Of a DNA stretch of 64,000 nucleotides, positions 51,403 through 59,550 are shown one piece after another. Below the pieces are notes generated by a model. It saw nothing but the letters and a program-made list of their open reading frames with translations, was not told the DNA's origin and made no database searches. A program made the translations under genes and the position numbers. This stretch comes from Luteimicrobium sp049844995 (GTDB lineage Bacteria > Actinomycetota > Actinomycetes > Actinomycetales > Cellulomonadaceae). Position 1 is the first letter of the stretch; the number at the start of each line of letters is the position of its first letter. Location of the stretch: NCBI RefSeq assembly GCF_049844995.1, contig NZ_JBNCMC010000012.1, positions 14,105 through 78,104 of the forward strand. Direction: 5' to 3'.

Positions 51403-51839
51403 GGACGTCTCCCGCTCACCAGTCCGTGCTCAAGCTTGCCGTCTTCGTGGCTGTCGGGGGTGCTGCCGGTGCGACGACACGAGCCCTGTTGGAGACCTGG
51501 TGGCCCGCGACCTCGAATGGCTGGCCGTGGACCACGTTCGCGATCAACCTCGTCGGATCCTTCGCGCTCGGGCTTCTGCTCGAGACGCTGGTCCGCTCCG
51601 GAGCGAGCGAACGACGACAGCGAGGGGTCAGGCTGTTGCTCGGCACGGGCGCTCTCGGCGGTTTCACGACGTACAGCACCTTCGTCGTCGAGGTGGAGCG
51701 CAGGCTGGCGTCGGGGGTCGTGCCTCTTGCGCTCACCTACCTGCTGGTCAGCGTGATCGCGGGGCTTTTCATGGCCGGCCTCGGCATCGTCACCGCCGAC
51801 CGCCTGCGCCGCCATGCCGGCGGGAGGTCGGACGCATGA
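51390..51839 (+). CDS. crcB: CrcB/Fluc fluoride channel subunit 1
   Basis: A 149-aa, four-helix protein: VAVGGAAGATTRALLETWWP, FAINLVGSFALGLLLETLV and GTGALGGFTTYSTFVVEVER hold the conserved Asn, and the Phe/Thr/Ser of the fluoride path. Fluc channels are dual-topology dimers that let fluoride out; paired genes usually make a heterodimer. It overlaps usp upstream and the second crcB downstream. Confidence 0.93.
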   Translation: MGALRTSPAHQSVLKLAVFVAVGGAAGATTRALLETWWPATSNGWPWTTFAINLVGSFALGLLLETLVRSGASERRQRGVRLLLGTGALGGFTTYSTFVVEVERRLASGVVPLALTYLLVSVIAGLFMAGLGIVTADRLRRHAGGRSDA

Positions 51840-52198
51840 CGTGGGTCCTCGTCGCGGTGTTCGGCGGTGTCGGGTCCGCGGCCCGGTTCCTTGCCGACAC
51901 CGTCATCGCACGACACAACCGGCTCTCGACGCCGATCGGCACCGTCGTGGTGAACGTCACCGCCTGCTTCCTTCTCGGTCTGCTCACGGGCTGGGGCCTG
52001 GCCCATCCCGGGCACGGCAGCGTCATCGCGGTCGCCGGAGCCGGCTTGCTCGGCGGCTACTCGACGTTCTCGACCGCGAGCGTGGAAGGTGCCCGGCTCC
52101 TTCTCGCGCGCCGTCCGCTCAGTGCCGCGGGCCATGCGGGCGGGATGCTCCTCGTCTCGCTCGGTGCCGCGGCGTTGGGTGTTGCGATGACCAGCTGA
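51836..52198 (+). CDS. crcB: CrcB/Fluc fluoride channel subunit 2
   Basis: A 120-aa, four-helix partner: VFGGVGSAARFLADTVIARH, VVVNVTACFLLGLLTGWGL and GLLGGYSTFSTASVEGARLL. It starts inside the stop codon of the first crcB (ATGA). The pair would form a fluoride-specific heterodimer in the membrane. Confidence 0.93.
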   Translation: MTWVLVAVFGGVGSAARFLADTVIARHNRLSTPIGTVVVNVTACFLLGLLTGWGLAHPGHGSVIAVAGAGLLGGYSTFSTASVEGARLLLARRPLSAAGHAGGMLLVSLGAAALGVAMTS

Positions 52199-52246
52199 CA
52201 CGCAGCCGCCGCCGTGGCTCTCTGTGCGGGGTCACCAGGAAAGAGC

Positions 52247-52297
52247 CGGGTGGTGCACGGAGCCGAAACGGAGAGAACAGCTCTCGTGCACCACCCG
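52247..52297. terminator. hairpin between convergent crcB and enolase operons
   Basis: CGGGTGGTGCACG (52247-52259) pairs with CGTGCACCACCCG (52285-52297); an inner GAGAG/CTCTC adds a second stem. It lies 48 bases after crcB and faces the end of the DUF2180 gene. Confidence 0.75.
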
Positions 52298-52407
52298 CCG
52301 GCGCGCTACTCGCTCGCCGGGTCGAGACGGTTCGCGCACGGCCGACGCTGACCGTGCCCGTCTCCGACGGCCCCGGCGATGGTCAGCCAGGACCGTACGT
52401 GGGGGCG

Positions 52408-52659
52408 TCAGATGGTCGCGCTGACGACGCTCTCGGCTGGTGGGGCCGCCGCAGCAGCGGTGGCACCGGCCGGGGCGCACACGCTGCAGAAGATCCGCCG
52501 CCCCGGGAGCACGGCCGAGGACGGGTTGCCCATCGAGTGGGTCTCGACGTGCCGGCTCCCGATGCGGGCGTGCTGTTCGCAGACCCCGACGCCGCACGTG
52601 GAGCAGACGGCGACGGCGGCGGTACTCGCCGAGCTGGTCACGCAGTCGAAGCAGTTCAT
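52408..52659 (-). CDS. DUF2180-like zinc-ribbon protein
   Basis: An 83-aa protein with MNCFDC and VCSTCGVGVCEQH near the start and FCSVCAP later, a Cys pattern typical of DUF2180. It follows enolase by 25 bases and is likely co-transcribed from riboswitch 3. GGAGG lies 6 bases before the ATG. Function unknown. Confidence 0.75.
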   Translation of the reverse strand: MNCFDCVTSSASTAAVAVCSTCGVGVCEQHARIGSRHVETHSMGNPSSAVLPGRRIFCSVCAPAGATAAAAAPPAESVVSATI

Positions 52660-52684
52660 GCCTACCTCCAGGGAATGGTCGGGA

Positions 52685-53965
52685 TCACGCACGCGGCGTG
52701 AGTCCGTAGGGAAGGGCGGGTTCGGCTGCCTCGATCTCGAGGAGCCGGTTGTACTTGGCGACGCGCTCGCCGCGTGAGGGCGCGCCGGACTTGATCTGCC
52801 CGGTGCCTGCGCCGACGACGAGGTCGGCGATGAACGTGTCGAGGGTTTCTCCGGACCGGTGGGAGACCATCGCACCCATCGCGTGCCGGCCGGCGGCCCG
52901 CAGGGCGTCGAACGTCCCGGAGACCGTGCCGGTCTGGTTCGGCTTGATCAGGACGGCGTTGGTCTCGCGCTGAGCGGCGCCGCGGTCGATCCGCTCGGCG
53001 GATGTCACGTAGAGGTCGTCGCCGACGATCTGCACGCCGTCGCCGAGGTGCGCCGTGATGGCTCGCCACGAGTCGTGGTCGCCCTCGTGGAACGGGTCTT
53101 CCAGGCTCCACACCGGGTAGTCGCGGACCAGCTCCGCGTACAGGTCGAGCATCTCGTCCCGGTCGTGCTCGCAGCCGGAGAAGACGTAGGTACCGGTCCG
53201 GGTGCCGAACCCGTTCGCTGCGGGGTCCATCGCGATCGCGACGCCCGTGCGCGACGGCGTGTACCCGGCGTCCTCGATCGCGCCGACAAGCAGGTCGAGC
53301 GCTTCCTGGGGGGCCTCGATGTCCGGGGCGAAACCGCCTTCGTCGCCCACCCCGGCGAGCTTGCCCTGCGCGCGCAGCCGGCCTCGCAGCGCCGCGTAGA
53401 CCTCAGCTCCGGCGCGGACGGCGTCGGCGAAGGTCCGCGCCCCGATCGGCGCGACCATGAACTCCTGGAACGCGAGCCGGTTCGGCGCATGGGCCCCGCC
53501 ATTGAGGACGTTGAAGTTCGGAACCGGGAGCCTGGGCGTCGTTCCGAGGGCTTCGGCGACCCAACGCCAGACCTCCGCGCCGGCGGCATGGGCGAACGCG
53601 CGGGCCGCCGCGATCGACACCGCGACCGAGGCGTTCGACCCGATCCCCGAGAAGTTCTCGGTGCCGTCGAGCTCGCGCAGGAGGTCGTCCACGTCGCCGA
53701 TCGTGCCCCACGTCCGGCCCGTGAGCGCCGGGCCGATGCGGCCCGCGACGGTCCGCACCACTCCGGCCACGCCGGCGCCACCGAAGGCCGGGCCGCCATC
53801 GCGGACCTCGACCGCCTCGTTCTCGCCGGTGGAGGCGCCCGACGGCGCTGCCGCGGCGGCGACGAAGCCGTCGTCGAGGGTGAGAGCGACCTGGAGCGTG
53901 GGGCGACCACGGGAGTCGAGGATCTGCAGCGCGTCGACGCGGGCGATCTGAAGGGCGATGGGCAC
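52685..53965 (-). CDS. eno: enolase, fluoride-regulated extra copy
   Basis: A 426-aa enolase. IARVDALQILDSRGRPTLQV, PSGASTGENEAVEV, GVGDEGGFAPDI, SLEDPFHEGD, VGDDLYVTS, AVLIKPNQTGTVSGT and SHRSGETLDTFIADL carry the Mg ligands and catalytic Glu/Lys. Small differences from common enolases are visible: AIAMDPAANGF where ALDVAASEF-type is usual, and APSRGERVAKYNR with Gly for Ser. Enolase turns 2-phosphoglycerate into PEP and is inhibited by fluoride with phosphate and Mg. The crcB-motif leader implies induction by fluoride, as a replacement enzyme. Confidence 0.93.
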   Translation of the reverse strand: MPIALQIARVDALQILDSRGRPTLQVALTLDDGFVAAAAAPSGASTGENEAVEVRDGGPAFGGAGVAGVVRTVAGRIGPALTGRTWGTIGDVDDLLRELDGTENFSGIGSNASVAVSIAAARAFAHAAGAEVWRWVAEALGTTPRLPVPNFNVLNGGAHAPNRLAFQEFMVAPIGARTFADAVRAGAEVYAALRGRLRAQGKLAGVGDEGGFAPDIEAPQEALDLLVGAIEDAGYTPSRTGVAIAMDPAANGFGTRTGTYVFSGCEHDRDEMLDLYAELVRDYPVWSLEDPFHEGDHDSWRAITAHLGDGVQIVGDDLYVTSAERIDRGAAQRETNAVLIKPNQTGTVSGTFDALRAAGRHAMGAMVSHRSGETLDTFIADLVVGAGTGQIKSGAPSRGERVAKYNRLLEIEAAEPALPYGLTPRA

Positions 53966-53991
53966 AGCTCTCCTATCCGAGTGGTGTCTTC

Positions 53992-54076
53992 GGACAGGAA
54001 GCCATCAGTCAGGGAAACCCTGGCGGTTCAGACCCCGACTGGCTGTCGTCGGGTCTCGGCGGGATCCATCGCCACC
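53992..54076 (-). promoter_or_regulatory. fluoride riboswitch 3 (crcB motif) before enolase
   Basis: On the minus strand: GGCGATGGATCCCGCC (54073-54058), then ACCGCC, then CTGATGGCTTCCTGTCC (54008-53992). A -10-like TAGGGT lies at 54087-54082. The leader continues to the ATG at 53965. Confidence 0.92.
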
Positions 54077-54190
54077 GCCACCCTAGGGCCCGACCGCAGA
54101 GCATGCGCCGCGGGCAGTGTGTGACGCTCGTCACACTCCGATTCAGGAACTCGGCGCGCCCTCGGTGCGTGGCGGTCGCACACTCGGGCC

Positions 54191-55486
54191 GTGGAGGACC
54201 GGTCGGACAACGCTCAGGGTGATGCTGCCCCCGATGTGCCGCGCCCGTCTCCGGACGGTCCCGGCGAACAGCGCTGGGCGACCCCCGGCGTGCTCTCCGT
54301 GGGCGCGGCATCGTTCTTCAGCGACTCCGGCCACGAGCTCGCCACCGGACTGCTGCCGACCTTCGTCACCTCGACGCTCCATGCGGGCCCTGGCGCGCTC
54401 GCCGCGATCGACGGCGTCGCCGACGCGCTGACCGGGCTCAGCAAGCTCGCGGGTGGGCCGCTCGCGGCCGACCCTGCCCGGCGCGGCCGGCTCGCTTCGG
54501 GCGGCTACGTCCTGACCGCGCTCGCAACCGCGGCCATCGGTTTCGCCACAGCGGTCTGGCAGGTGGCGATCCTGCGTGCGGTCGCGTGGACCTCCCGAGG
54601 CATCCGCTCACCAGCGCGCGACGCCCTCCTCACAGACCTGGCACCGCAGCGCGCTTACGGGCGGGCGTTCGGCGTCGAGCGCGCCGGCGACAACCTCGGG
54701 GCGATCGTCGGGCCACTGCTCGGCGCCGCGCTCGTCGGCGTCGTCGGGGTGCGGCACGCCATCTGGTTCTCCGTGGTCCCGGGGATGCTCGCCGCGGTCG
54801 CGATCACCGTTGCGGCCCGCGAGGCGCGGCGCACCCTCACGGCGCCGGCCGCCCGGCGCACGTTCGCCCTGCACCTGCGCGAACTTCGAGGTGCCGGCAT
54901 GGCGCGGGCCCTCGCGCCGGTGGCGGCGTTCGAGCTCGGGAACGTCGCCACGACCCTGCTGATCCTGCGAGCGACCGGGCTGCTTCACGACGGCGGCGCG
55001 TCGACGACGCGAGCCGCGAGCGTCGCGATCCTCCTGTACGCCGCGCACAACGCCGCTGCCTCGGCGGCGGCCCTCGTCGGCGGCCGCGTCGTCGACCGCA
55101 CGGGCGGAAGACCCGTTCTCGCGGCAGCCGCCAGTGCGTACGTCCTCGCCTATCTCACCCTCGCAGGCGGGCCGGAGAGCTGGGTCACGCTCGGGGCCGC
55201 GTTCGTCGTCGCCGGCGCGGGGATCGGGCTCGCCGAGACGGCGCAGTCGACGCTCGTCGCGACCGAGGCACCACCCGCGCTGCGCGCGCAAGCGTTCGGC
55301 CTGCTCGGCCTCGTCCAGTCCTTCGGGGACCTCGGTTCGACCCTCGTCGCGGGGCTCCTGTGGTCCGCAGTCTCCCCGCAGGTCGCGTTCTGCTACCTCG
55401 CCGCGTGGATGCTCGTCGCGGCGGCGGGCGCCCTCGGCGGCCACCGCCGGCCGGCGCCGGCATCGACTCCGGTCGAGCACTTGTGA
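54191..55486 (+). CDS. MFS transporter
   Basis: A 431-aa protein with about 12 helices. Signature loops are SFFSDSGHELATGLLPTFVT, AWTSRGIRSPARDALLTDLA, GRAFGVERAGDNLGAIVGPL and GRVVDRTGGRPVLAAAASAY, as in the MFS drug/efflux group whose members carry FSDxxxE near helix 1. It lies divergent from the enolase riboswitch and upstream of riboswitch 4. I see no riboswitch in its own leader. The substrate is unknown. Confidence 0.85.
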   Translation: MEDRSDNAQGDAAPDVPRPSPDGPGEQRWATPGVLSVGAASFFSDSGHELATGLLPTFVTSTLHAGPGALAAIDGVADALTGLSKLAGGPLAADPARRGRLASGGYVLTALATAAIGFATAVWQVAILRAVAWTSRGIRSPARDALLTDLAPQRAYGRAFGVERAGDNLGAIVGPLLGAALVGVVGVRHAIWFSVVPGMLAAVAITVAAREARRTLTAPAARRTFALHLRELRGAGMARALAPVAAFELGNVATTLLILRATGLLHDGGASTTRAASVAILLYAAHNAAASAAALVGGRVVDRTGGRPVLAAAASAYVLAYLTLAGGPESWVTLGAAFVVAGAGIGLAETAQSTLVATEAPPALRAQAFGLLGLVQSFGDLGSTLVAGLLWSAVSPQVAFCYLAAWMLVAAAGALGGHRRPAPASTPVEHL

Positions 55487-55513
55487 CGACCATGGCGACG
55501 TGAGACGGTGACA

Positions 55514-55615
55514 ACGGTGATGGAGTCCGCCAGGACGCCGGCCGGAGCTCTCCGGACGACGTCCGAACCGCCGGTTACCGGCTGATGGCACCTGCAACGA
55601 AAGGAGTTGCAGGTG
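55514..55615 (+). promoter_or_regulatory. fluoride riboswitch 4 with ribosome-site-masking hairpin
   Basis: GGTGATGGAGTCCGCC (55516-55531), ACCGCC (55567-55572) and GGCTGATGGCACCTG (55580-55594). The 3' part of the aptamer region, CACCTGCAAC (55589-55598), pairs perfectly with GTTGCAGGTG (55606-55615), which contains the GTG start; the loop holds AAGGA. Fluoride binding and start masking therefore compete for the same bases. Confidence 0.88.
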
Positions 55616-57223
55616 AGCTCTGTCGCCACACGCGCGTCCGAGACCTTCGCGAGCGTGCTCCATCCCGGCCGTCCCGAGGCCGCCGTCGGACCACCGCGCC
55701 GCGCGTCCGACGACACCCTCCACGACCTCGCCCTCGACCAGGTCTCCGACCGGCTGGCGGCCGCGACCCGCACCGTCGACCTCGCGGCGCTCTTCGCCTC
55801 CCCCCTCGACGACCCCGACGACGTCCGCTACCGTCAGGCCGTGTTCGCGGACCTGCGCCTCGAGCCCGTCGCGCGTGCAGTCGACGGGTTCGAGGACCTG
55901 GTCCGCACGGTCCTGATGCACGAGACCGCGGCCGCCCAGGCCCACTACGCGCAGGAGCGCGAGCTGTGGCACCTGCACGCCGCCGACGCCTACGTGCAGG
56001 CCGTCACCGCCCTCGCCACCACGCTCCCCGCGGCGCTCGAGGAGGCCGGCGCCACGTCCGACGCGCTCGCCGGGCTCGCCCGGCACGTCCAGGGACACGT
56101 CGCGTCCCCCGCCTTGGAGCAGATGCGCGACCGCGTGGCCCGGCTCATCGGCGGAGTCGCGGACGTGCGCGTCGACATCCTCGTGCGCGGCGCCAAGGTC
56201 ACCGTCGCCCGCTACGACGGCGAGACCGACCTCGAGCAGGAGGTCCTGGAGACGTTCGCGCGCTTCCGCCAGGGCGCCACCGGGAACCATCCTCGGCCCG
56301 TCGGCACCGATCCCGGGCTCGACCATGTCCAGGCCGCGATCCTCGGCGAGGTCGCGCGCCTGTACCCCGAGCTGTTCGACGACCTCGCGGGCTTCGCGCG
56401 CGAGGTGCCCGACGTCGTCGAACCCGTGCTACGGCGCGCGGCCGGCGAGCTGCTCTTCTACACGACCTACCTCGACCTGCTCCGGCCCCTGGAACAGGCC
56501 GGGCTCGCCACCTGCCTGCCGGAGGTCACCACGGCCAAGACCCTCCACGTGCGCGACACCTACGACCTGGCCCTCGCCCGGGTCCGCGTCTCCGAGCACA
56601 AGCCCGTCGTCACCAACGACCTCGAGCTCGCCGACGTCGAGCGGATCCTCGTCGTCTCGGGCCCCAACCAAGGCGGAAAGACCACCACGGCACGGATCTT
56701 CGGCCAGCTCCACCACCTCGCCTCCCTCGGCTGCCCCGTCCCCGGCAAGGACGCCCACGTGTTCCTGGCCGACCAGGTCCTGACCCAGTTCGAGCGCGAG
56801 GAGTCCCTCGACAGCCTCGAGGGCCGGCTCGGGACCGACCTCGCACGGATGCACCGTCTCCTCGACGCCACCACGGTGCGCAGCGTCGTCGTGCTCAACG
56901 AGGTCTTCTCATCCACGACGCTCGACGATGCCCGGTTCCTCACCCGGACCGTCCTCGAACGCCTCGTCGGTCTCGACGTGCTCGCCGTCTGCGTGACGTT
57001 CATCGACGACATGTCGCGGCTGGCACCACAGACCGTCTCGATGGTCGCCCAGGTCGACCCGGACGACCCGACGAACCGCACCCTCAAGGTCGAGCGACGC
57101 GAGGCCGACGGGCGCGCCTACGCACTCGCGCTCGCCGCGAAGTACGGGCTGACCGACGAGCACCTGCGCGGGCGTCTCGCGGCGCAGGACAGCACCGCCC
57201 ACGAGACGGAGGCCGAGTCGTGA
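55613..57223 (+). CDS. MutS-like ATPase 1 (MutS core and ATPase domains, no mismatch domain)
   Basis: A 536-aa protein. Helical core (ALDQVSDRLAAATRTVDLAA and FRQGATGNHPRPVGTDPGLD) leads to the MutS ATPase: Walker A VVSGPNQGGKTTTARIFGQL (about 347-366), EREESLDSLEGRLGTDLARM, Walker B VRSVVVLNEVFSSTTLDDAR, and LAVCVTFIDDM. The N-terminal mismatch-reading domain of MutS1 is absent, as in MutS-like/MutS5-type proteins. It overlaps the second MutS-like gene (GTGA). I recall mutS-like genes among fluoride-riboswitch targets in actinobacteria; their job under fluoride is unknown. The start is the GTG in the hairpin. Confidence 0.85.
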   Translation: MSSVATRASETFASVLHPGRPEAAVGPPRRASDDTLHDLALDQVSDRLAAATRTVDLAALFASPLDDPDDVRYRQAVFADLRLEPVARAVDGFEDLVRTVLMHETAAAQAHYAQERELWHLHAADAYVQAVTALATTLPAALEEAGATSDALAGLARHVQGHVASPALEQMRDRVARLIGGVADVRVDILVRGAKVTVARYDGETDLEQEVLETFARFRQGATGNHPRPVGTDPGLDHVQAAILGEVARLYPELFDDLAGFAREVPDVVEPVLRRAAGELLFYTTYLDLLRPLEQAGLATCLPEVTTAKTLHVRDTYDLALARVRVSEHKPVVTNDLELADVERILVVSGPNQGGKTTTARIFGQLHHLASLGCPVPGKDAHVFLADQVLTQFEREESLDSLEGRLGTDLARMHRLLDATTVRSVVVLNEVFSSTTLDDARFLTRTVLERLVGLDVLAVCVTFIDDMSRLAPQTVSMVAQVDPDDPTNRTLKVERREADGRAYALALAAKYGLTDEHLRGRLAAQDSTAHETEAES

Positions 57224-58734
57224 AGGTCCACCTGATGCACGCCGACGCCGACTTCGTCCCGTCGACCGGCGACCGCCACCCACCCGCCTGGGCGTCCGAC
57301 GCCGAGCAGGACCTCGAGCTCGGGCTCCTGCTCGAGACCGCGGCCGCCGGCGACCCGCTCGTCTGGTCGGCCGTGCGCACCGCGCTGCTCACGCCGTTGA
57401 CGTCGCGCGCCGCGGTCCGTTACCGCCACGAGGTCCTCGAGGACGCCCGCGCCCACCCCGACGTGGTGCGCGCCCTCTACGACGTCGCCGGGCGGGCGAT
57501 CGACGCCGACAAGAGCATCTTCTCGTCCGTCTTCAGCCGCCGCCCCGAGCTCGTCCTCGACCGGTCGCTCCGCGTCCTCGCGCTCCTTGTGGGCGTCGTC
57601 GAGGAGCTCCGCGCCCTGGTCGCGGAGCACGGCGACGCGTTCGGCTCACGTGGCCTGCGCGGCTTCGTCGCGACCGTGCGCCGCGACCTCGACGACGCCT
57701 ACCTGGCCGAGCTGCGCGAGACCCTCGACCACCTGGCCCGCAAGGACGGCCTCGTCATGTCCGCCCGGCTCGCGACCGGCGGCAGCACGACCGAGCAGGT
57801 GCCCAGGCTGCCGCGCGTCGCCGGCCGGTCCCTGTTCAGCCACATCGCGCTGCGCAAGCCCACCTACTCCTTCACGATCCCGGACCGCGACGAGGCCGGC
57901 TTCGAGGCGCTCGGCGCGCTGCGCGACCGCGCCCTCGTCGGCGTCGCGTCGGCCGCCGCCGCGGCGGTGGACCACGTGCTGTCCTTCTTCGTCACGCTGC
58001 GCGACGAAGTCGCGTTCTACCTCGGCTGCCTCGCGCTGGCCGGACGGCTCGAGGAGATCGGCATGCCCGTGTGCCTCCCCGAGACCCTCGAGCCCTGGAC
58101 CGACACCCTCGACGCGGACGGGCTCTACGACCCGTGCCTCGTCCTGCGCACCGGCGAGCCCGCGGTCCCCAGCGACGTGCACGCCCAGGGCGTGCGTCTC
58201 GTCGTCGTGACCGGCGCCAACCACGGCGGAAAGTCCACGTTCCTGCGGTCCGTCGGCGTCGCCCAGCTCCTCGCGTCCGCCGGCGCCCACGTTCCGGCGC
58301 GCGAGCTCCACATCTCCCTCGCCGGCCAGGTCTTCACGCACTGGGCCCGCGAGGAGGACACCACGCTCGAGCACGGCAAGCTCGACGAGGAGCTCGCCCG
58401 CATGAGCGGCATCGCCGATCGGATCGAGCCCGGCGACCTGCTGCTGTCCAACGAGTCGTTCTCCTCGACCAACGAGGCCGAAGGCTCCGAGATCGGCCTG
58501 CAGGTCCTGCGGGCACTGACCCGGGCAGGGATCCGCGTCGTGGCCGTCACGCACCTGTACGACCTGGCCCACGAGCTCCGCACCTCCGAGGACCCGCGCG
58601 CCGTCTACCTGCGCGCACCCCGGCGCGAGGACGGCAGCAGGTCCTACCGGCTCGAACGCGGCGACCCCCTACCCACGAGCTTCGCCCGCGACTTGTACGA
58701 CAAGGAGTTCAGGTCCGCGACGCGGACCGGGTAG
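57220..58734 (+). CDS. MutS-like ATPase 2
   Basis: A 504-aa protein. Walker A VVVTGANHGGKSTFLRSVGV (about 327-346), GQVFTHWAREEDTTLEHGKL, DEELARMSGIADRIEPGDLL, LSNESFSSTNEAEGSEIGLQ (Walker B region) and VVAVTHLYDLAHEL form a full MutS-type ATPase behind a helical core. It is probably a heterodimer partner of the preceding protein. It starts inside that gene's stop. Confidence 0.85.
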   Translation: MKVHLMHADADFVPSTGDRHPPAWASDAEQDLELGLLLETAAAGDPLVWSAVRTALLTPLTSRAAVRYRHEVLEDARAHPDVVRALYDVAGRAIDADKSIFSSVFSRRPELVLDRSLRVLALLVGVVEELRALVAEHGDAFGSRGLRGFVATVRRDLDDAYLAELRETLDHLARKDGLVMSARLATGGSTTEQVPRLPRVAGRSLFSHIALRKPTYSFTIPDRDEAGFEALGALRDRALVGVASAAAAAVDHVLSFFVTLRDEVAFYLGCLALAGRLEEIGMPVCLPETLEPWTDTLDADGLYDPCLVLRTGEPAVPSDVHAQGVRLVVVTGANHGGKSTFLRSVGVAQLLASAGAHVPARELHISLAGQVFTHWAREEDTTLEHGKLDEELARMSGIADRIEPGDLLLSNESFSSTNEAEGSEIGLQVLRALTRAGIRVVAVTHLYDLAHELRTSEDPRAVYLRAPRREDGSRSYRLERGDPLPTSFARDLYDKEFRSATRTG

Positions 58735-58806
58735 AGCGGACAGCCGCATCGTCCGGCCAGCCGGGTTGGGCGGTCGGGCCGCGGCCGATCGGTGGAAGCC
58801 GCCGAC

Positions 58807-59433
58807 CTAGTCGATCGGTTCACCGGCCAGCGCCTTGGCCGCGAGGCGCTCGTCCTCGCTGATCTCCCACACCTCCCACGCGGCACGGAACGCGAGCAGG
58901 ATGATGGCGCAGCCCACGACGAGGTCCGGCCAGGCCGACCCGGTCCAGGCCGTGACCACGCCCATCGCGATCACGGCGACGTTGACCAGCACGTCGTTGC
59001 GCGCGGACAGGAACGCCGCGCGGCTGAGAGAGCCACCGTGATGCCGTACGCCGGCCAGCAGCAGCGCCGCCGTGCCGTTGACGACGATCGCGCCGAGAGA
59101 CGCCACGACCAGCGGCACGACCTCAGGGGCACGGGGTGTAGCGAAGTGCTGCACGGCCTCCCAACCCGCGAACGCGGCGGGGACGAGGATGATCAGCGCC
59201 ATCACCTTCCCCATCACCGCGCGCCGCGCCAGGGGCCACCCCAGCGCGACGAAGATGAGGAGGTTCACCGCGGTGTCCTCGAGGAAGTCGACGCTGTCCG
59301 CGAGCAGGGCGACCGATCCCGCCGCAAGGGCGACGAAGAACTCCACGAAGAAGTACCCGAAGTTCAACGCCGCGACGACCACGACCACCCGGCGAAGCCG
59401 TCGCTCGAGGGCGGTAGGTCCCGTCACTCGCAC
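58807..59433 (-). CDS. cation transporter (CDF-like)
   Basis: A protein of about 208 aa with six helices: NFGYFFVEFFVALAAGSVAL, LADSVDFLEDTAVNLLIFVA and FLSARNDVLVNVAVIAMGVV, with Asp/Asn in the metal-site helices, then WPDLVVGCAIILLAFRAAWE. It lacks a long C-terminal domain, like the transporter at 44716. Start uncertain: GTG at 59433 or 59427, with the frame open to 59547. Confidence 0.75.
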   Translation of the reverse strand: MRVTGPTALERRLRRVVVVVAALNFGYFFVEFFVALAAGSVALLADSVDFLEDTAVNLLIFVALGWPLARRAVMGKVMALIILVPAAFAGWEAVQHFATPRAPEVVPLVVASLGAIVVNGTAALLLAGVRHHGGSLSRAAFLSARNDVLVNVAVIAMGVVTAWTGSAWPDLVVGCAIILLAFRAAWEVWEISEDERLAAKALAGEPID

Positions 59434-59550
59434 CCACCGACCGTTGCCGACCGTTGCCACCGTCGCATCGTAGGGCCACCGTCGAGGAGCCGACCCCTCG
59501 AGCCCAGACGGATCAGGTGGACGGCAGGTACCGCGTCCTACCGTCATCCG

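Noticed and set aside
52374..52430. GGCGATGGTCAGCC... ahead of 52430, looking like a fifth fluoride riboswitch
   Set aside because: Only the first block resembles the motif; the ACCGCC and CTGATGG-type blocks are missing at the right spacing, and no plus-strand gene follows.
54090..54190. Possible riboswitch in front of the MFS gene
   Set aside because: None of the conserved crcB-motif blocks is present on the plus strand; the motif in this area belongs to the minus-strand enolase leader.
54608..56326. Long minus-strand frame opposite the MFS and MutS-like genes
   Set aside because: It is low-complexity, crosses the fluoride riboswitch and two well-supported plus-strand genes, and has no recognisable domain.
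55585..57219. Upstream extension of the second MutS-like gene to 55585
   Set aside because: The extension is Arg/Pro-rich shadow sequence of the first MutS-like gene; the GTGA overlap at 57220 is the natural start.
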